The notes under the pieces: model-generated
Database searches by the model: none
The model's input: the letters and a program-made list of their open reading frames with translations, nothing else
Told to the model about the DNA's origin: nothing
Origin: a virus
Length of the DNA: 54,638 nucleotides
IMG/VR virus record: IMGVR_UViG_3300035670_000268
Location: 1 to 54,638 of that record
Strand: one strand, 5' to 3'
Made by a program: the position numbers and the translations under genes
Shown: positions 34,505 to 43,163 of the stretch, piece by piece
Numbering within the stretch: the stretch's first letter is position 1
How the letters are laid out: each line of letters opens with the position of its first letter

Positions 34505-35376
34505 AACCGAGCTCTCCATGTAGTGTCATTTATTTTTATAAACCGAATGGTCATTACGTTGCTGTAGTTGACAGACGGTGCAGTTTGGTTGTTAAACAAG
34601 ATCAGTTCGTTCGCTACGTCGTTTACTGTGATCACCGCAGTAAAGGTATCATCCGCTGTGTCTACTGTAACGATACTGCCGATAGGGACGGTATTTAGCA
34701 AAGGCAAGAACACGTTGACGTTGTTTGCTGTCACCATGTAGTTCCGTCCAGGGAGTGCAGAAAACACATCGGTGGAGACGAGAACCACTTTTGCGTTCTC
34801 AGTGAGTCGATTGACTTCTTCTGTCAGGTACGCCACTTGCGCTTGCAATGCAGCAGAGATCTCTATTTTCTCTGCGATATCCAGTAGTGCGTCTCTGACG
34901 TCTTCCATGCCATACAGCTCACTCGCGTGGTGTAGGTGTGGTGCTGGAGGAAACTGCACTGGCGCACCGACTAAGTCCACCCACGCCACAGGACGGTCGT
35001 CTAAGTTTAATAACTGTAGGTACGCTGCAACGGTGTCGGGGTAGGTGACATACGACCCACCAGGCACTTGGTAGTCAAGTTCAACGTCGCCGTAGACGTC
35101 AGGATTTAAAAGCTGGATGATAAAGAAAGCAGCATGCCCTGAGCGTACTGTGATCTCAGAGTTCAGCTCCAAGAATCGATAGTCTTTGTTTCTTTCTAAA
35201 GGAGTGGGGTTTCCCACTTGCCGTAATTCAAAACCGTGTCCGTAGAACACGCCTTCACGTGGGACGATCGTCCTTTGCACGTACTGGGGGATGGTCCATT
35301 GTTCACCTGTAATGCGATTGCTTAACGCCTCAGCAGTCAGGTCTAATGGGTACTTGTTTAACGCCGGTGTACTCAT
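34501..35376 (-). CDS. Tail-fibre/adaptor protein, 'YPLDLT' paralogue 1
   Basis: 291 aa. The N-terminal 170 residues share KYPLDLTxxALxNRITGE, LNLDDRPVxW and PVQFPPxPHLHHASELYGME with the 35805-36704 protein, and more distantly with 39006-40430. A short coiled coil (about 165-195) leads to a beta C-terminal domain ending TTWRARL, the Trp-containing end shared across this cluster. The shared N-domain probably docks on the baseplate. Overlaps the giant fibre start by ATGA, suggesting a fibre-attachment role. Confidence 0.7.
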   Translation of the reverse strand: MSTPALNKYPLDLTAEALSNRITGEQWTIPQYVQRTIVPREGVFYGHGFELRQVGNPTPLERNKDYRFLELNSEITVRSGHAAFFIIQLLNPDVYGDVELDYQVPGGSYVTYPDTVAAYLQLLNLDDRPVAWVDLVGAPVQFPPAPHLHHASELYGMEDVRDALLDIAEKIEISAALQAQVAYLTEEVNRLTENAKVVLVSTDVFSALPGRNYMVTANNVNVFLPLLNTVPIGSIVTVDTADDTFTAVITVNDVANELILFNNQTAPSVNYSNVMTIRFIKINDTTWRARL

Positions 35377-35406
35377 TGCTCACTCCGGTCCTCAAAAAAA
35401 GACGTG

Positions 35407-35439
35407 AATAAAAGGCGGAGTGGTATGACCCACTCCGCC
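35407..35439 (-). terminator. Intrinsic terminator within the fibre cluster
   Basis: GGCGGAGTGG pairs with CCACTCCGCC (10 bp), with AATAAAA on the leftward exit side giving a U-rich tail and a further 7-A run nearby. It lies between the 117-aa gene and the 291-aa gene, so the giant fibre and its adaptor may have their own promoter or depend on readthrough. Confidence 0.8.
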
Positions 35440-35454
35440 CACTGCTTTGGTGTT

Positions 35455-35808
35455 TTACAGTTGAATCACCCACTGTGTGGCACTCAACTTAACCAGTGTG
35501 ATTTCAGCCGGCGTGTTTTCTACGTAAGGGGCGTTGTCTACGGTTCCATCAGGCATCAGCAGGTCTGCTCCTGGAATACGGTAGTCGACTCGTCCTACGG
35601 AGAATGCTTTTTGTAAAGTGACTTGATCTTTGATTGCATACGTTGCGTGATCTAACGTCACGGTGACCGAGGTGTCTCTGGTATCCACCACGTACCGTGC
35701 CACTCCTGACACACGAGAGAGCGTCAGTGTAGGAACGTCAATGGTATCGCCTAACAAGATCGTGTTCGTTCCGGAGACCGATGCTTTTCGTTGAGCTAGA
35801 TTAATCAT
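35455..35808 (-). CDS. Stand-alone fibre C-terminal module
   Basis: 117 aa from ATG 35808 (ATGA overlap, GGAG upstream). LMPDGTVDNAPYVEN and ATQWVIQL match FYLPDGTTDSNPWFES and TDWVVQL at the end of the 2,311-aa fibre, so this is the same domain encoded alone. It could cap a fibre made by the preceding 35805-36704 protein. Strand-rich, no enzyme motif. Confidence 0.65.
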   Translation of the reverse strand: MINLAQRKASVSGTNTILLGDTIDVPTLTLSRVSGVARYVVDTRDTSVTVTLDHATYAIKDQVTLQKAFSVGRVDYRIPGADLLMPDGTVDNAPYVENTPAEITLVKLSATQWVIQL

Positions 35809-36704
35809 TCTAAAATACTCCATCGATCTGCAGCAGTTTTCATCACAAAGAACGAGCGATCTAGGTTACAAAGGGCAGAGGTATCGGTTACACCCCACCA
35901 TTCGAGCAGCTCTGCTCCTCCTGGGGTTTGTAACGTCCACGTGTGTCCTGGGGTTTGACTGAAAACGATTTTGTCTCCAAGCGCTACTGAGCCAATCGCT
36001 GGAAGTGTTGCAACCAGACCATCTCCGACGTGGTAGTGCTTTGAGACTTGTACCGTAGAGTCTACAGAGAGAAACGTACCAAAAGCAAACCCTACACTTT
36101 TATTGACGTTAGGAAGAATACTGTTGTACGCATTCTCTACGTTACCTAGCCGTGTGAGGATTTCTGTGATCTGAGCTTCGTTTCCTTGCCCCATAGCGTT
36201 GAGGATTTCTGTCAGCGCATTAACAACGTGCTCCATTCCGTAGAGTTCACTCGCGTGGTGTAGGTGAGGAGACGGTGGAAACTGGACAGGTAAACCGACG
36301 ATGTTCTGCCACTGGACAGGACGGTCGTCTAAGTTCAGCGCATCAAGGATCAACTGGATTGCTGCAAAGTTACTGGAGTACGTCCCACCGATGACTTGGT
36401 AGTCACAGGAGAGTGCTCCTTCAATCGCTGGGTTGATAATGTTCACGATCGCGTACACAGGTTTACTGGAACGGATCGTTGCATCGGAGTACAGATACAG
36501 TAACTGGTAGTCGGTGCCTTGAGTCAGTGTTTCTCCGCCAGGCAAACGAGTGAGGACTAAACTCTCTCCGTAAAACGGTCCTTCGTATAACGCAAACGCA
36601 CGATTCCGGTTGAGTGGAATCGTTTTCAGCTCCCCTGTAATACGGTTAGTAAGTGCAGTACCCGTCAAATCCAACGGGTACTTAGCAATTGACGGATATG
36701 ACAT
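35805..36704 (-). CDS. Tail-fibre/adaptor protein, 'YPLDLT' paralogue 2
   Basis: 299 aa. Shares the N-domain (KYPLDLTGTALTNRITGE, GPFYGESL, LHHASELYGME) with 34501-35376. A helix (about 160-195) is followed by a different beta C-domain ending ADRWSILE. SD GGAG. Its downstream partner 35455-35808 carries the fibre-tip module. Confidence 0.7.
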   Translation of the reverse strand: MSYPSIAKYPLDLTGTALTNRITGELKTIPLNRNRAFALYEGPFYGESLVLTRLPGGETLTQGTDYQLLYLYSDATIRSSKPVYAIVNIINPAIEGALSCDYQVIGGTYSSNFAAIQLILDALNLDDRPVQWQNIVGLPVQFPPSPHLHHASELYGMEHVVNALTEILNAMGQGNEAQITEILTRLGNVENAYNSILPNVNKSVGFAFGTFLSVDSTVQVSKHYHVGDGLVATLPAIGSVALGDKIVFSQTPGHTWTLQTPGGAELLEWWGVTDTSALCNLDRSFFVMKTAADRWSILE

Positions 36705-36719
36705 CTCTGACTCCAGGGT

Positions 36720-37202
36720 TTACTTAAGATGGACGGTCGGTAAGTTTAACAACCATAAGTCCTGTGGAACGATTCGGTTTAAGGACTCATCGGTACGGAT
36801 CAGTGGGATACCTGCTTCCTCGAATACAAAAGGTACGTACTCACTACAGATCCACCGATTGGGGTTATGCCAATCCCGTTGGAAGACGATCCCAAAGATG
36901 GCTAAGTAGTCGTAGTGTTTTCCAAGCTCTGCCTCGGCGATTGCTTTGGCGTTGAGGTAAGTGGCAGCATCTACAGTAACCGATACCACAGCAACAGATT
37001 TGTAACGGTCTATAAAGTCGTTTAAAGAAGTCGTGATCACTCCTTTAAACGCAACAGCTTCATAGACTTTCGGTTGACTGAGGTAATGCGGGTGGTCAAA
37101 CAACAACCCGCAGTGACTCCACTTTGACCACGTCCATCCACGAATGGCTTTACCGCCTATCTTTGTACTTGAACCAAAAATGATCTTCAGTTCACATTCC
37201 AT
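36720..37202 (-). CDS. Permuted NlpC/P60 (YiiX-like) papain-fold protein
   Basis: 160 aa. WSHCGLLF (His30) comes first and RWICSEYV (Cys near 117) last, the circularly permuted His-then-Cys order of YiiX/LRAT-type NlpC/P60 proteins. GKHYDYLAIFG lies between, as in that family. Members cleave peptidoglycan peptides or acyl/amide bonds. Its place in the tail cluster suggests a virion or cell-wall role. ATG 37202 is chosen for AAAGGAG; the longer frame (37241) would add a basic leader. The substrate is unknown. Confidence 0.7.
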   Translation of the reverse strand: MECELKIIFGSSTKIGGKAIRGWTWSKWSHCGLLFDHPHYLSQPKVYEAVAFKGVITTSLNDFIDRYKSVAVVSVTVDAATYLNAKAIAEAELGKHYDYLAIFGIVFQRDWHNPNRWICSEYVPFVFEEAGIPLIRTDESLNRIVPQDLWLLNLPTVHLK

Positions 37203-37237
37203 GACTTTTCTCCTTTTACGGGGTGGACGTAGCGTAC

Positions 37238-37708
37238 TCATGCTAAAAACGTGATGTCGGCAGACACTACTTTAAACGGAGCTCCGATGGCCTTCAACGC
37301 CACGTTACAACGGTCAATCAGAATTTTCCAGTCTCCGCCAACGTCAGGTATTTTACCCCAAATAGTTAACTCGCCGTCTACAATAGTGGCGTTGAGGTAT
37401 ACTTCGTCTGTCGTCGCACGGCCAGCAGCGTGTCTCACGAACGGTAATTTTAAAACCATGGGTTGTCCTTCCAACGGATGTCCTTCCGGCCACACGTAGC
37501 TGATCTCCAGTAACGGCGTGCCGTCTTGAGCTTTTAAGCCGGCAGATACAGATAACGTATCTGCCGGAGAGCAGTAGTAAAAGCCGTTGGGATACGGCAG
37601 TGCCTCAACTCCCGCCACAGTTACGTTTTTATTGGGTAAGATCACGTCGAGTCTGAGATCGACCGCGATTGTAGGTTGTTCGCGCGCGTCTATGATGCTA
37701 TTCGTCAT
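37238..37708 (-). CDS. Probable tail-associated beta protein, 156 aa
   Basis: Beta-rich, Pro/Gly-rich (VILPNKNVTVAGVEALPYPN), with an aromatic pair FYYCSPADTL. No TM. Lies between the papain-fold gene and the second propeller, with SD TGAGGAA. Structural role inferred from position. Confidence 0.55.
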   Translation of the reverse strand: MTNSIIDAREQPTIAVDLRLDVILPNKNVTVAGVEALPYPNGFYYCSPADTLSVSAGLKAQDGTPLLEISYVWPEGHPLEGQPMVLKLPFVRHAAGRATTDEVYLNATIVDGELTIWGKIPDVGGDWKILIDRCNVALKAIGAPFKVVSADITFLA

Positions 37709-37718
37709 CGATCGTTCC

Positions 37719-38993
37719 TCATTTTATTCTAACGTAATCGTACTGACCCGATACACTATCGTACACTGAACCAGCAGCCGGAATACTTATCACACCACCC
37801 CCGCTAGTCACGGATGTGAGTGTTTGATTGGGTAGCGACATGGCTCCTCTCTTTCCCTGTATGAAAACATTGGCAGCACTTTTCACTCCGTACGGACGAA
37901 TGGTTGTCATCTCCCACGTAATCAGATCCGCTGTTCTCCACACCTGAGCGAGTGGGTTAGTACTCGGATGCTCGTAAGCGTACCAGTACCCGTCCGCATA
38001 AAAGGAGGTATACAACGCAAAACCATTGGGTGATACCACATCAACACGCGACCAAGAAACACCGCTGTCGTTGCTGTAATAAAAACCAGAACGTAAACGT
38101 ACTGGGTCGTAAAAAGGAACACAGAGTTTATGAGATGCTGGGCCCAAGAAAAAGAACCCGATGGTCGCGTTAGTTCCAAAAACAGCTGGAGCCGGACCAT
38201 CCGTCGACACGTCCATCGATATCCCAGCAGACCAAGTCCCAGTCGCGCCGGTAGCGGAGCGATAGGCTCGAAAAATATAAGAGCCGTTCGACCACAACGC
38301 AACTACGTTTGTGCCGTCGTGTATCAAATCGATTAAATTTGGTTCTGTGGCTGTGTAGCTCGCGATTGTTGGGGCTCCGGTGGTTGAAATCAGTGCGATG
38401 TAAGCTGTGTCGCTAGATTTTGTGTTCGAGTGAGCGTACATTCGGGAAGAATCGCTCGTCGTGCGCACTGCCGTGCCGGCGGCAAAAGCGATCGCCGATC
38501 CTCCATTAGCGGTACTCCACGTTATCGCGTCGGTCGACGTGTGTATTCTCGACTCAGAATCAACAGCGAAATACCGAGAAATTCCTGGGACGTACGCATT
38601 CCCGATCACTCTCTGGTTTTGGGTGATCGTAGGACTAACAGTACAACGCACCCACGTCAACCCTCCGTCATCGGAATACCATGCCGCACAATCCGCGGCA
38701 TTACTGCCGGTGTGGATTAAACTCAACCTGTTAGAAGGCCCCAGAGCATGAAATGCCGCAACGGTGTTCTTGGCGTCGCGTAATAAAACATTGAGTGGTA
38801 TCCAAAGTTTACCGGGCGTCCAGTAAGTTGTATCGTAGTAGTTCTGGTCTCTCTCGAGGAACCCTACTTGTAGGTAGACTCTACCACCAGTTTCGTAACG
38901 CACATCGGTGGTACCTCGATACATCCTTATCAACTCACCGACTTCAGCGCCAGCGGCGCTGCTGTTGGGAAAAAATTGACTAAAATCAGCCAT
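37719..38993 (-). CDS. Asp-box (BNR) beta-propeller tail protein, paralogue 2
   Basis: 424 aa. Motifs SDDGGLTW, STDAITW, SNDSGVSW and TADLITW are clear Asp-boxes at roughly regular spacing, predicting a beta-propeller. The N-terminal 65 residues and the C-terminal GxxxDYVRxK match the 25551-26768 protein. Probably a receptor-binding protein of the same attachment class with a different specificity. SD GAGGAG. Confidence 0.75.
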   Translation of the reverse strand: MADFSQFFPNSSAAGAEVGELIRMYRGTTDVRYETGGRVYLQVGFLERDQNYYDTTYWTPGKLWIPLNVLLRDAKNTVAAFHALGPSNRLSLIHTGSNAADCAAWYSDDGGLTWVRCTVSPTITQNQRVIGNAYVPGISRYFAVDSESRIHTSTDAITWSTANGGSAIAFAAGTAVRTTSDSSRMYAHSNTKSSDTAYIALISTTGAPTIASYTATEPNLIDLIHDGTNVVALWSNGSYIFRAYRSATGATGTWSAGISMDVSTDGPAPAVFGTNATIGFFFLGPASHKLCVPFYDPVRLRSGFYYSNDSGVSWSRVDVVSPNGFALYTSFYADGYWYAYEHPSTNPLAQVWRTADLITWEMTTIRPYGVKSAANVFIQGKRGAMSLPNQTLTSVTSGGGVISIPAAGSVYDSVSGQYDYVRIK

Positions 38994-39005
38994 TTATAAA
39001 ACTCC

Positions 39006-40430
39006 TCACACACCAGCTGTGGTGGTTGCAAACAGACGCCATTTATTCAGAGCCGTAGAGTAGATCAACCGACCCCCCACACGAGACTCATTCACGACTA
39101 ACGTGCCATCTGTCATTATGTTTTTACCATTCCCATTGAACGTCATTGGGTTTGTTTCGAAATCAGTGTCGCTCGCGACCCATTCCACCGCTTCACCATC
39201 ACTTGGATTAAACGGCAAAAAGTAGGTACACGGACCTAACGCGTTGTCTGGATACAATTGAATTCCACTGGCAAGGTAAGAGTTATTCAGCGGCATGACC
39301 CATTTCCCACTCTCCTGCTCGAACGTGAATTCCATCAACGTGTTCACTACTACCCCAGCGTTTAATACCACCACGTTTCCGCTGGTTTGCGTGTAGTTAG
39401 CGACATTGACAGCTAAGCCGTCTTTCTTCACCGTCACAGTACCCGGTACGTACTTAAACCGATACTCTGTTTGACCAGCGGTAGCGACGATCCTCACGTA
39501 CCGACTTTGATGCCGTGTACTTGGGTTTAACAAGAACCACTGAGCACTACGATGTACCAACTGGTAACTACAACCCGCTTTGATATCACCTGGCGCTAAA
39601 GGACGTGTGTTGTCTTTATACACCGTCAGTGCAGATAACGCACCAATCTTTGCAGTGACTGGACCTGTGTTGGTGTATGTCGCTACGAAACTGATCAACA
39701 ACCCTTCTGCGTAGTTAGTAAGGGTGTACGTCCCCGGTTGGTTGAGTTCCAACACGTTATCCGTCCCACCTGCAAACCCAGTACTCGCACCAGAGAGCTG
39801 GGCTTGGAACTGTCCTGTGAGCTCCGATTGTTTCACGTACTGTGCGTGGGCATCTGGGTCATTTCTGTGCACCAGTATAGCCTGCGTAATCGCTGCGCTG
39901 TTGCTCGTGATGTTCTGCGCGATCTCACGTATCGCGTCTACGACTTCATTCATCCCCACTAAGTCACTGGAGTGGTGAGTGTGGAGCAATGGGTCATACA
40001 CGTACGGTTTGGCCGCTACGCTTTCCCACGTGGTGGTACGGGGGTCTACTAACACATTCGCTAACGTGTTGAGTAACTCGATTTCGTTTAAGGTGTAAGG
40101 ACCACCTAGCGTTTGGTACGTGAGTTCTAATCGACCTGTGAACGCCGTGTTCGTTAACAGTAAACTACCATACACCGGCTTAAACGGTTCGGTGTTACTC
40201 TGTGCTTCGAACGCATGTGTGAGCACAAAGTCGATATTCTTCGTTAAGTACAGTCCGCTTGTGACGTCTTTGACTAAAACGCTCTCTCCAAAGTAAGGAG
40301 CGCAGCGTGGGATAATAAAATTGTACACACGGCCAGGATCGGCAGTGATCTCATGCACTTCCCTCTCGATTTTATTCGAGACGGCCTCTCCTCCCGGATC
40401 AAGGGGAAAGGTATAGCTCAGTTGTAACAT
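39006..40430 (-). CDS. Tail-fibre/adaptor protein, distant 'YPLDLT' paralogue 3
   Basis: 474 aa. The N-domain (FPLDPGGEAVSNKIEREVHEI, YQTLGGPYTLN, then LLHTHHSSDLVGMNEVVDAI) aligns with the 34501 and 35805 proteins, with THHSSDLVGM for LHHASELYGM. A helix (about 165-200) precedes a beta region rich in Thr/Asn and the C-terminal GGRLIYSTALNKWRLFA. First gene of the leftward fibre cluster; promoter inferred in 40431-40500. Confidence 0.68.
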   Translation of the reverse strand: MLQLSYTFPLDPGGEAVSNKIEREVHEITADPGRVYNFIIPRCAPYFGESVLVKDVTSGLYLTKNIDFVLTHAFEAQSNTEPFKPVYGSLLLTNTAFTGRLELTYQTLGGPYTLNEIELLNTLANVLVDPRTTTWESVAAKPYVYDPLLHTHHSSDLVGMNEVVDAIREIAQNITSNSAAITQAILVHRNDPDAHAQYVKQSELTGQFQAQLSGASTGFAGGTDNVLELNQPGTYTLTNYAEGLLISFVATYTNTGPVTAKIGALSALTVYKDNTRPLAPGDIKAGCSYQLVHRSAQWFLLNPSTRHQSRYVRIVATAGQTEYRFKYVPGTVTVKKDGLAVNVANYTQTSGNVVVLNAGVVVNTLMEFTFEQESGKWVMPLNNSYLASGIQLYPDNALGPCTYFLPFNPSDGEAVEWVASDTDFETNPMTFNGNGKNIMTDGTLVVNESRVGGRLIYSTALNKWRLFATTTAGV

Positions 40431-40502
40431 ATGAATGATCTCTCTTCGATGTACCGTGGGTTAACATAGAATTACCTCGGTCTTTACCATGGAGTAGCCC
40501 CA
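40431..40502. promoter_or_regulatory. Divergent promoter region at the head of the fibre cluster
   Basis: 72 bases between oppositely transcribed genes. Leftward strand has GAGGTAATTCTATGTTAACC; rightward strand has GGTTAACATAGAATTACC. It lacks the full 26-base element. Promoters are inferred only from gene layout. Confidence 0.4.
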
Positions 40503-41738
40503 GTGTATAGCTATATTACCGCCTTTGTACAGACGTCCGTTTACGACGGACAGTACCGTCAGACCGACATCCAACACCTGCAATTGAACCAAATCTTTTT
40601 CAGGTATCCACGGGGGTACGTCCTCTTAAACAATGACGTCTTCAGTCGTGAGGAGACCTTAAACCTGTACGACTTACCAGAAATCTGGAGAACCTCAGAG
40701 TACACACTCAACCAGTTCTTAGTCCAGAATGGAAACTTGGTGTTACCGACCACCACCAACCCTTTGACGTTTACGTGGCATAGAGCGCAGTACTACAACG
40801 TCCACTACGCTACGTTTAAACAAACGCCAGTGAACCGAGCGTTTCATATCGACTACGAACTCTCGTATGACCAACAGATTGACGTGTTACTCACGAAACC
40901 TTCCGTGGATTACTTTGCTATCCAGCAAAACTGTTTATTCACCGCAGGAGGTTTACTGCACTTTACAGAAGGAGCAGTGCATGGTCTTACAGTCTACGAT
41001 GCAGCAAGAACCTTACGCAAGAAGAATGATAACCAAATGGGGATCATTGACTTCCAACGGGTGTCTACGCTCTCGTGTGTGAACCTGACTCGACACGACG
41101 TCTACAAACAAAAAGACACACAGCCTTTGTCTGACGTGCTGTACGTGAGTTTACCGGAACCGATCAACGGACGAAAAGTCCTCCTTTCTATAGGAGGGTT
41201 TTTAGTCGTACCCGATCAACACAACTTTCTGGTAGGGGACCAGACCTACAAGATTGACTTCAAACGGTTTAACTGGCTAGAGCGATTCTTTATCCTCCAA
41301 CGGTTAACGGACATGGACTGGGAAATAGAACACTTAGGGGAGTACGCATCGAAAGAGCAAGTCTTTGCCGATGAAACTATCCGTAAACTGTTTGACTTGT
41401 CTCAGACGTTTGTGATCTACTTAGACCTGGAAGAAGAACTCTTCATTACCAGACACCCCGTGGAGCAGTCGAAGTTACCTGGACTTTACTACAGCTACGA
41501 GAAAATCGGTTTACCATTACTTGGTAGTGAAGGCAGACTCATCGATTACAAACACAGTAAGTTCGCTGGCGTGTGGAGTTTGCAAACCAACGACTACATG
41601 GATCGTACCAACATTTTCCATTCTACGGATTGGGTAGAAACTCCAGAAGTCGTAGGAGAGTTTCCAGATCCAAACAAACCTGCGAAATACGCTGGTGCGC
41701 ATTTCTTGGTGTTCTCTAAGTCCTCAACGGAGACCTAA
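40503..41738 (+). CDS. Probable virion structural protein, 411 aa
   Basis: Starts at GTG 40503 with GGAG 8 bases upstream. Rich in Tyr, Phe and Asn, soluble, with no enzyme motif; the composition and length resemble the 2944-4245 protein. It precedes the Rz/Rz1 gene by 4 bases, so it shares its transcript. A tail or baseplate role is inferred. Confidence 0.6.
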   Translation: MYSYITAFVQTSVYDGQYRQTDIQHLQLNQIFFRYPRGYVLLNNDVFSREETLNLYDLPEIWRTSEYTLNQFLVQNGNLVLPTTTNPLTFTWHRAQYYNVHYATFKQTPVNRAFHIDYELSYDQQIDVLLTKPSVDYFAIQQNCLFTAGGLLHFTEGAVHGLTVYDAARTLRKKNDNQMGIIDFQRVSTLSCVNLTRHDVYKQKDTQPLSDVLYVSLPEPINGRKVLLSIGGFLVVPDQHNFLVGDQTYKIDFKRFNWLERFFILQRLTDMDWEIEHLGEYASKEQVFADETIRKLFDLSQTFVIYLDLEEELFITRHPVEQSKLPGLYYSYEKIGLPLLGSEGRLIDYKHSKFAGVWSLQTNDYMDRTNIFHSTDWVETPEVVGEFPDPNKPAKYAGAHFLVFSKSSTET

Positions 41739-41742
41739 CTCT

Positions 41743-42333
41743 ATGTTTAATTTATTTAGTATACCGATCTCACCCGAAGGATGGAAAACCATCCGACAGG
41801 TGGTGTTGTTTGTTCTGTGTGTGGTGTTCCTTGTAGGGGGTGGGTATTACCTCGGGAAGAAAGCAGAACAAACCGCACAGGCGGAACGTAAAGTCGTAGC
41901 TCTGGAAAAGTATCAAAAAGATACGGAAACCCTCCGTGAGCAGCGAGATGAGTTACAAAAAAAGTACGCGAACAAAACTGAAACCGTACGTATTGAATAC
42001 AGAGAGGTAATTAAGTATGTGGACAAAACTGAAACTGAGCTTGTGGATCAGCTTCGCAATGATAAACTTAGGTTGTCAGTCCGCCTCCGTGACGCAGAGG
42101 CCAGTGCCGCCACCGCTAATCTTGCAGCCTCCGCCATCGGAACTCATGCAGAACGTCGAGCCGAACTTCACGAAGAGACTGCTACAGCTCTTATCCGTCT
42201 CACCAGCGACGCTGATAGAACCGCAGTCACCCTTGGTTCCTGCCAACGATACATCCAACTCCAGTACGACCAAGTAAACGAGTATAACTCAAAGAACGCT
42301 GAGTTTTACAAAGAAAACGGGTATACCTTTTAA
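41743..42333 (+). CDS. Rz-like inner-membrane spanin
   Basis: 196 aa from ATG 41743 (the frame opens at 41695 but GGAG lies about 9 bases before 41743). One TM helix (about residues 18-37, QVVLFVLCVVFLVGGGYYLG) followed by a long periplasmic coiled coil (KKAEQTAQAERKVVALEKYQ onward) and a Cys near the end (LGSCQRYIQL). This is the classic i-spanin plan. With Rz1 it fuses inner and outer membranes as the last step of lysis. Rz1 is encoded wholly inside it in the +2 frame (42017-42277). Confidence 0.85.
   Translation: MFNLFSIPISPEGWKTIRQVVLFVLCVVFLVGGGYYLGKKAEQTAQAERKVVALEKYQKDTETLREQRDELQKKYANKTETVRIEYREVIKYVDKTETELVDQLRNDKLRLSVRLRDAEASAATANLAASAIGTHAERRAELHEETATALIRLTSDADRTAVTLGSCQRYIQLQYDQVNEYNSKNAEFYKENGYTF
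42017..42277 (+). CDS. Rz1-like outer-membrane spanin, embedded in Rz
   Basis: 86 aa lipoprotein in an alternative frame within the Rz-like gene. MWTKLKLSLWISFAMINLGC ends in the lipobox (I-N-L-G-C) and is followed by a Pro-rich segment (PVPPPLILQPPPSEL), the two defining traits of Rz1. It has its own SD (GAGAGG) 9 bases before ATG 42017. Fully embedded Rz1 genes are known from lambda and others. That the frame is open, starts with a good SD and encodes both traits makes chance unlikely. Confidence 0.85.
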   Translation: MWTKLKLSLWISFAMINLGCQSASVTQRPVPPPLILQPPPSELMQNVEPNFTKRLLQLLSVSPATLIEPQSPLVPANDTSNSSTTK

Positions 42334-42357
42334 AGCAAAAAAGAAATGAAGCAACAT

Positions 42358-42388
42358 ATAGAGGAGTCCCGTTGTGGGACTCCTCTAT
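42358..42388. terminator. Bidirectional terminator after Rz/Rz1
   Basis: ATAGAGGAGTCCC pairs with GGGACTCCTCTAT (13 bp) around GTTGT; an A-rich run (42337-42346) lies on the leftward exit side. Between converging genes. Confidence 0.85.
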
Positions 42389-42398
42389 GCGGGTTAGT

Positions 42399-43130
42399 TT
42401 ACGCGCCTACGCTTTGGTCTACCTTGGATAAGATAAAGTCAAATTCGTAGTCTGCTAACTTCAGGTTGATGCGGTTTCCTTCAGCGCCTAAAGTCGACAG
42501 GTCTGAGTTTTGTATCAGACTGACTAGACGGTACAACAACCAGAAACGTACAGCGCCAGTTTTTACGAAGTTTGGTACGTAGGTTAATACGTATTCAACG
42601 GCTGTCAGTAAATCGTCTGGGTCTAAGTTACTGTTCGGTAACACGGACACAGTACGCTTCCTGTTCACAACCATCGACAATTCAAATCTGTCGCTGTTGG
42701 TAGGTTTGTCGGTGTACTTCGTTTTACCATCGGGAGCCAAACCAATCTCAATGGTGAAACCAGGGGCGATTTCATTTAAGTTCAGTCGGTTCCACTCGCT
42801 GTGGGCGTAGAAGTAACCGATGTCACTGAAATCCACAGCATCGGTAGCTAACGCTTTTAAGATTTCAAAGTGTTCAGCTATCCGCGTTTTGTAGAAGTCC
42901 AGTTGTGGTTCGTACCCGCCGATGTTTTTATACGGCACCAGTGCGTCAAACGCTTTTGGTAAGTCACGCATCAGTAAACCAAAGTCCGGATACTCCGTCT
43001 GGAAACTCAGTTGATGTGCCCAACCCGCTGGAGTGTGAATACCGACATCGCCCGTGTCCACATTAACGCTGGCTTGCCAGATGTAGTGAAATGTTGGTAA
43101 AAGTGCTTGTGTGGTTGTTGGTGTAGACAT
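42399..43130 (-). CDS. Hypothetical protein, 243 aa
   Basis: Soluble, mixed alpha/beta, starts MSTPTTTQALLPTFHYIW. Balanced composition, a helical C-terminus (LLYRLVSLIQNSDLSTLG) and no motif I recognise. SD AAAAGGAG. Last gene of its unit. Confidence 0.65.
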   Translation of the reverse strand: MSTPTTTQALLPTFHYIWQASVNVDTGDVGIHTPAGWAHQLSFQTEYPDFGLLMRDLPKAFDALVPYKNIGGYEPQLDFYKTRIAEHFEILKALATDAVDFSDIGYFYAHSEWNRLNLNEIAPGFTIEIGLAPDGKTKYTDKPTNSDRFELSMVVNRKRTVSVLPNSNLDPDDLLTAVEYVLTYVPNFVKTGAVRFWLLYRLVSLIQNSDLSTLGAEGNRINLKLADYEFDFILSKVDQSVGA

Positions 43131-43163
43131 TAAAGTCTCCTTTTGGTTGATTGCGTTGTTGTT

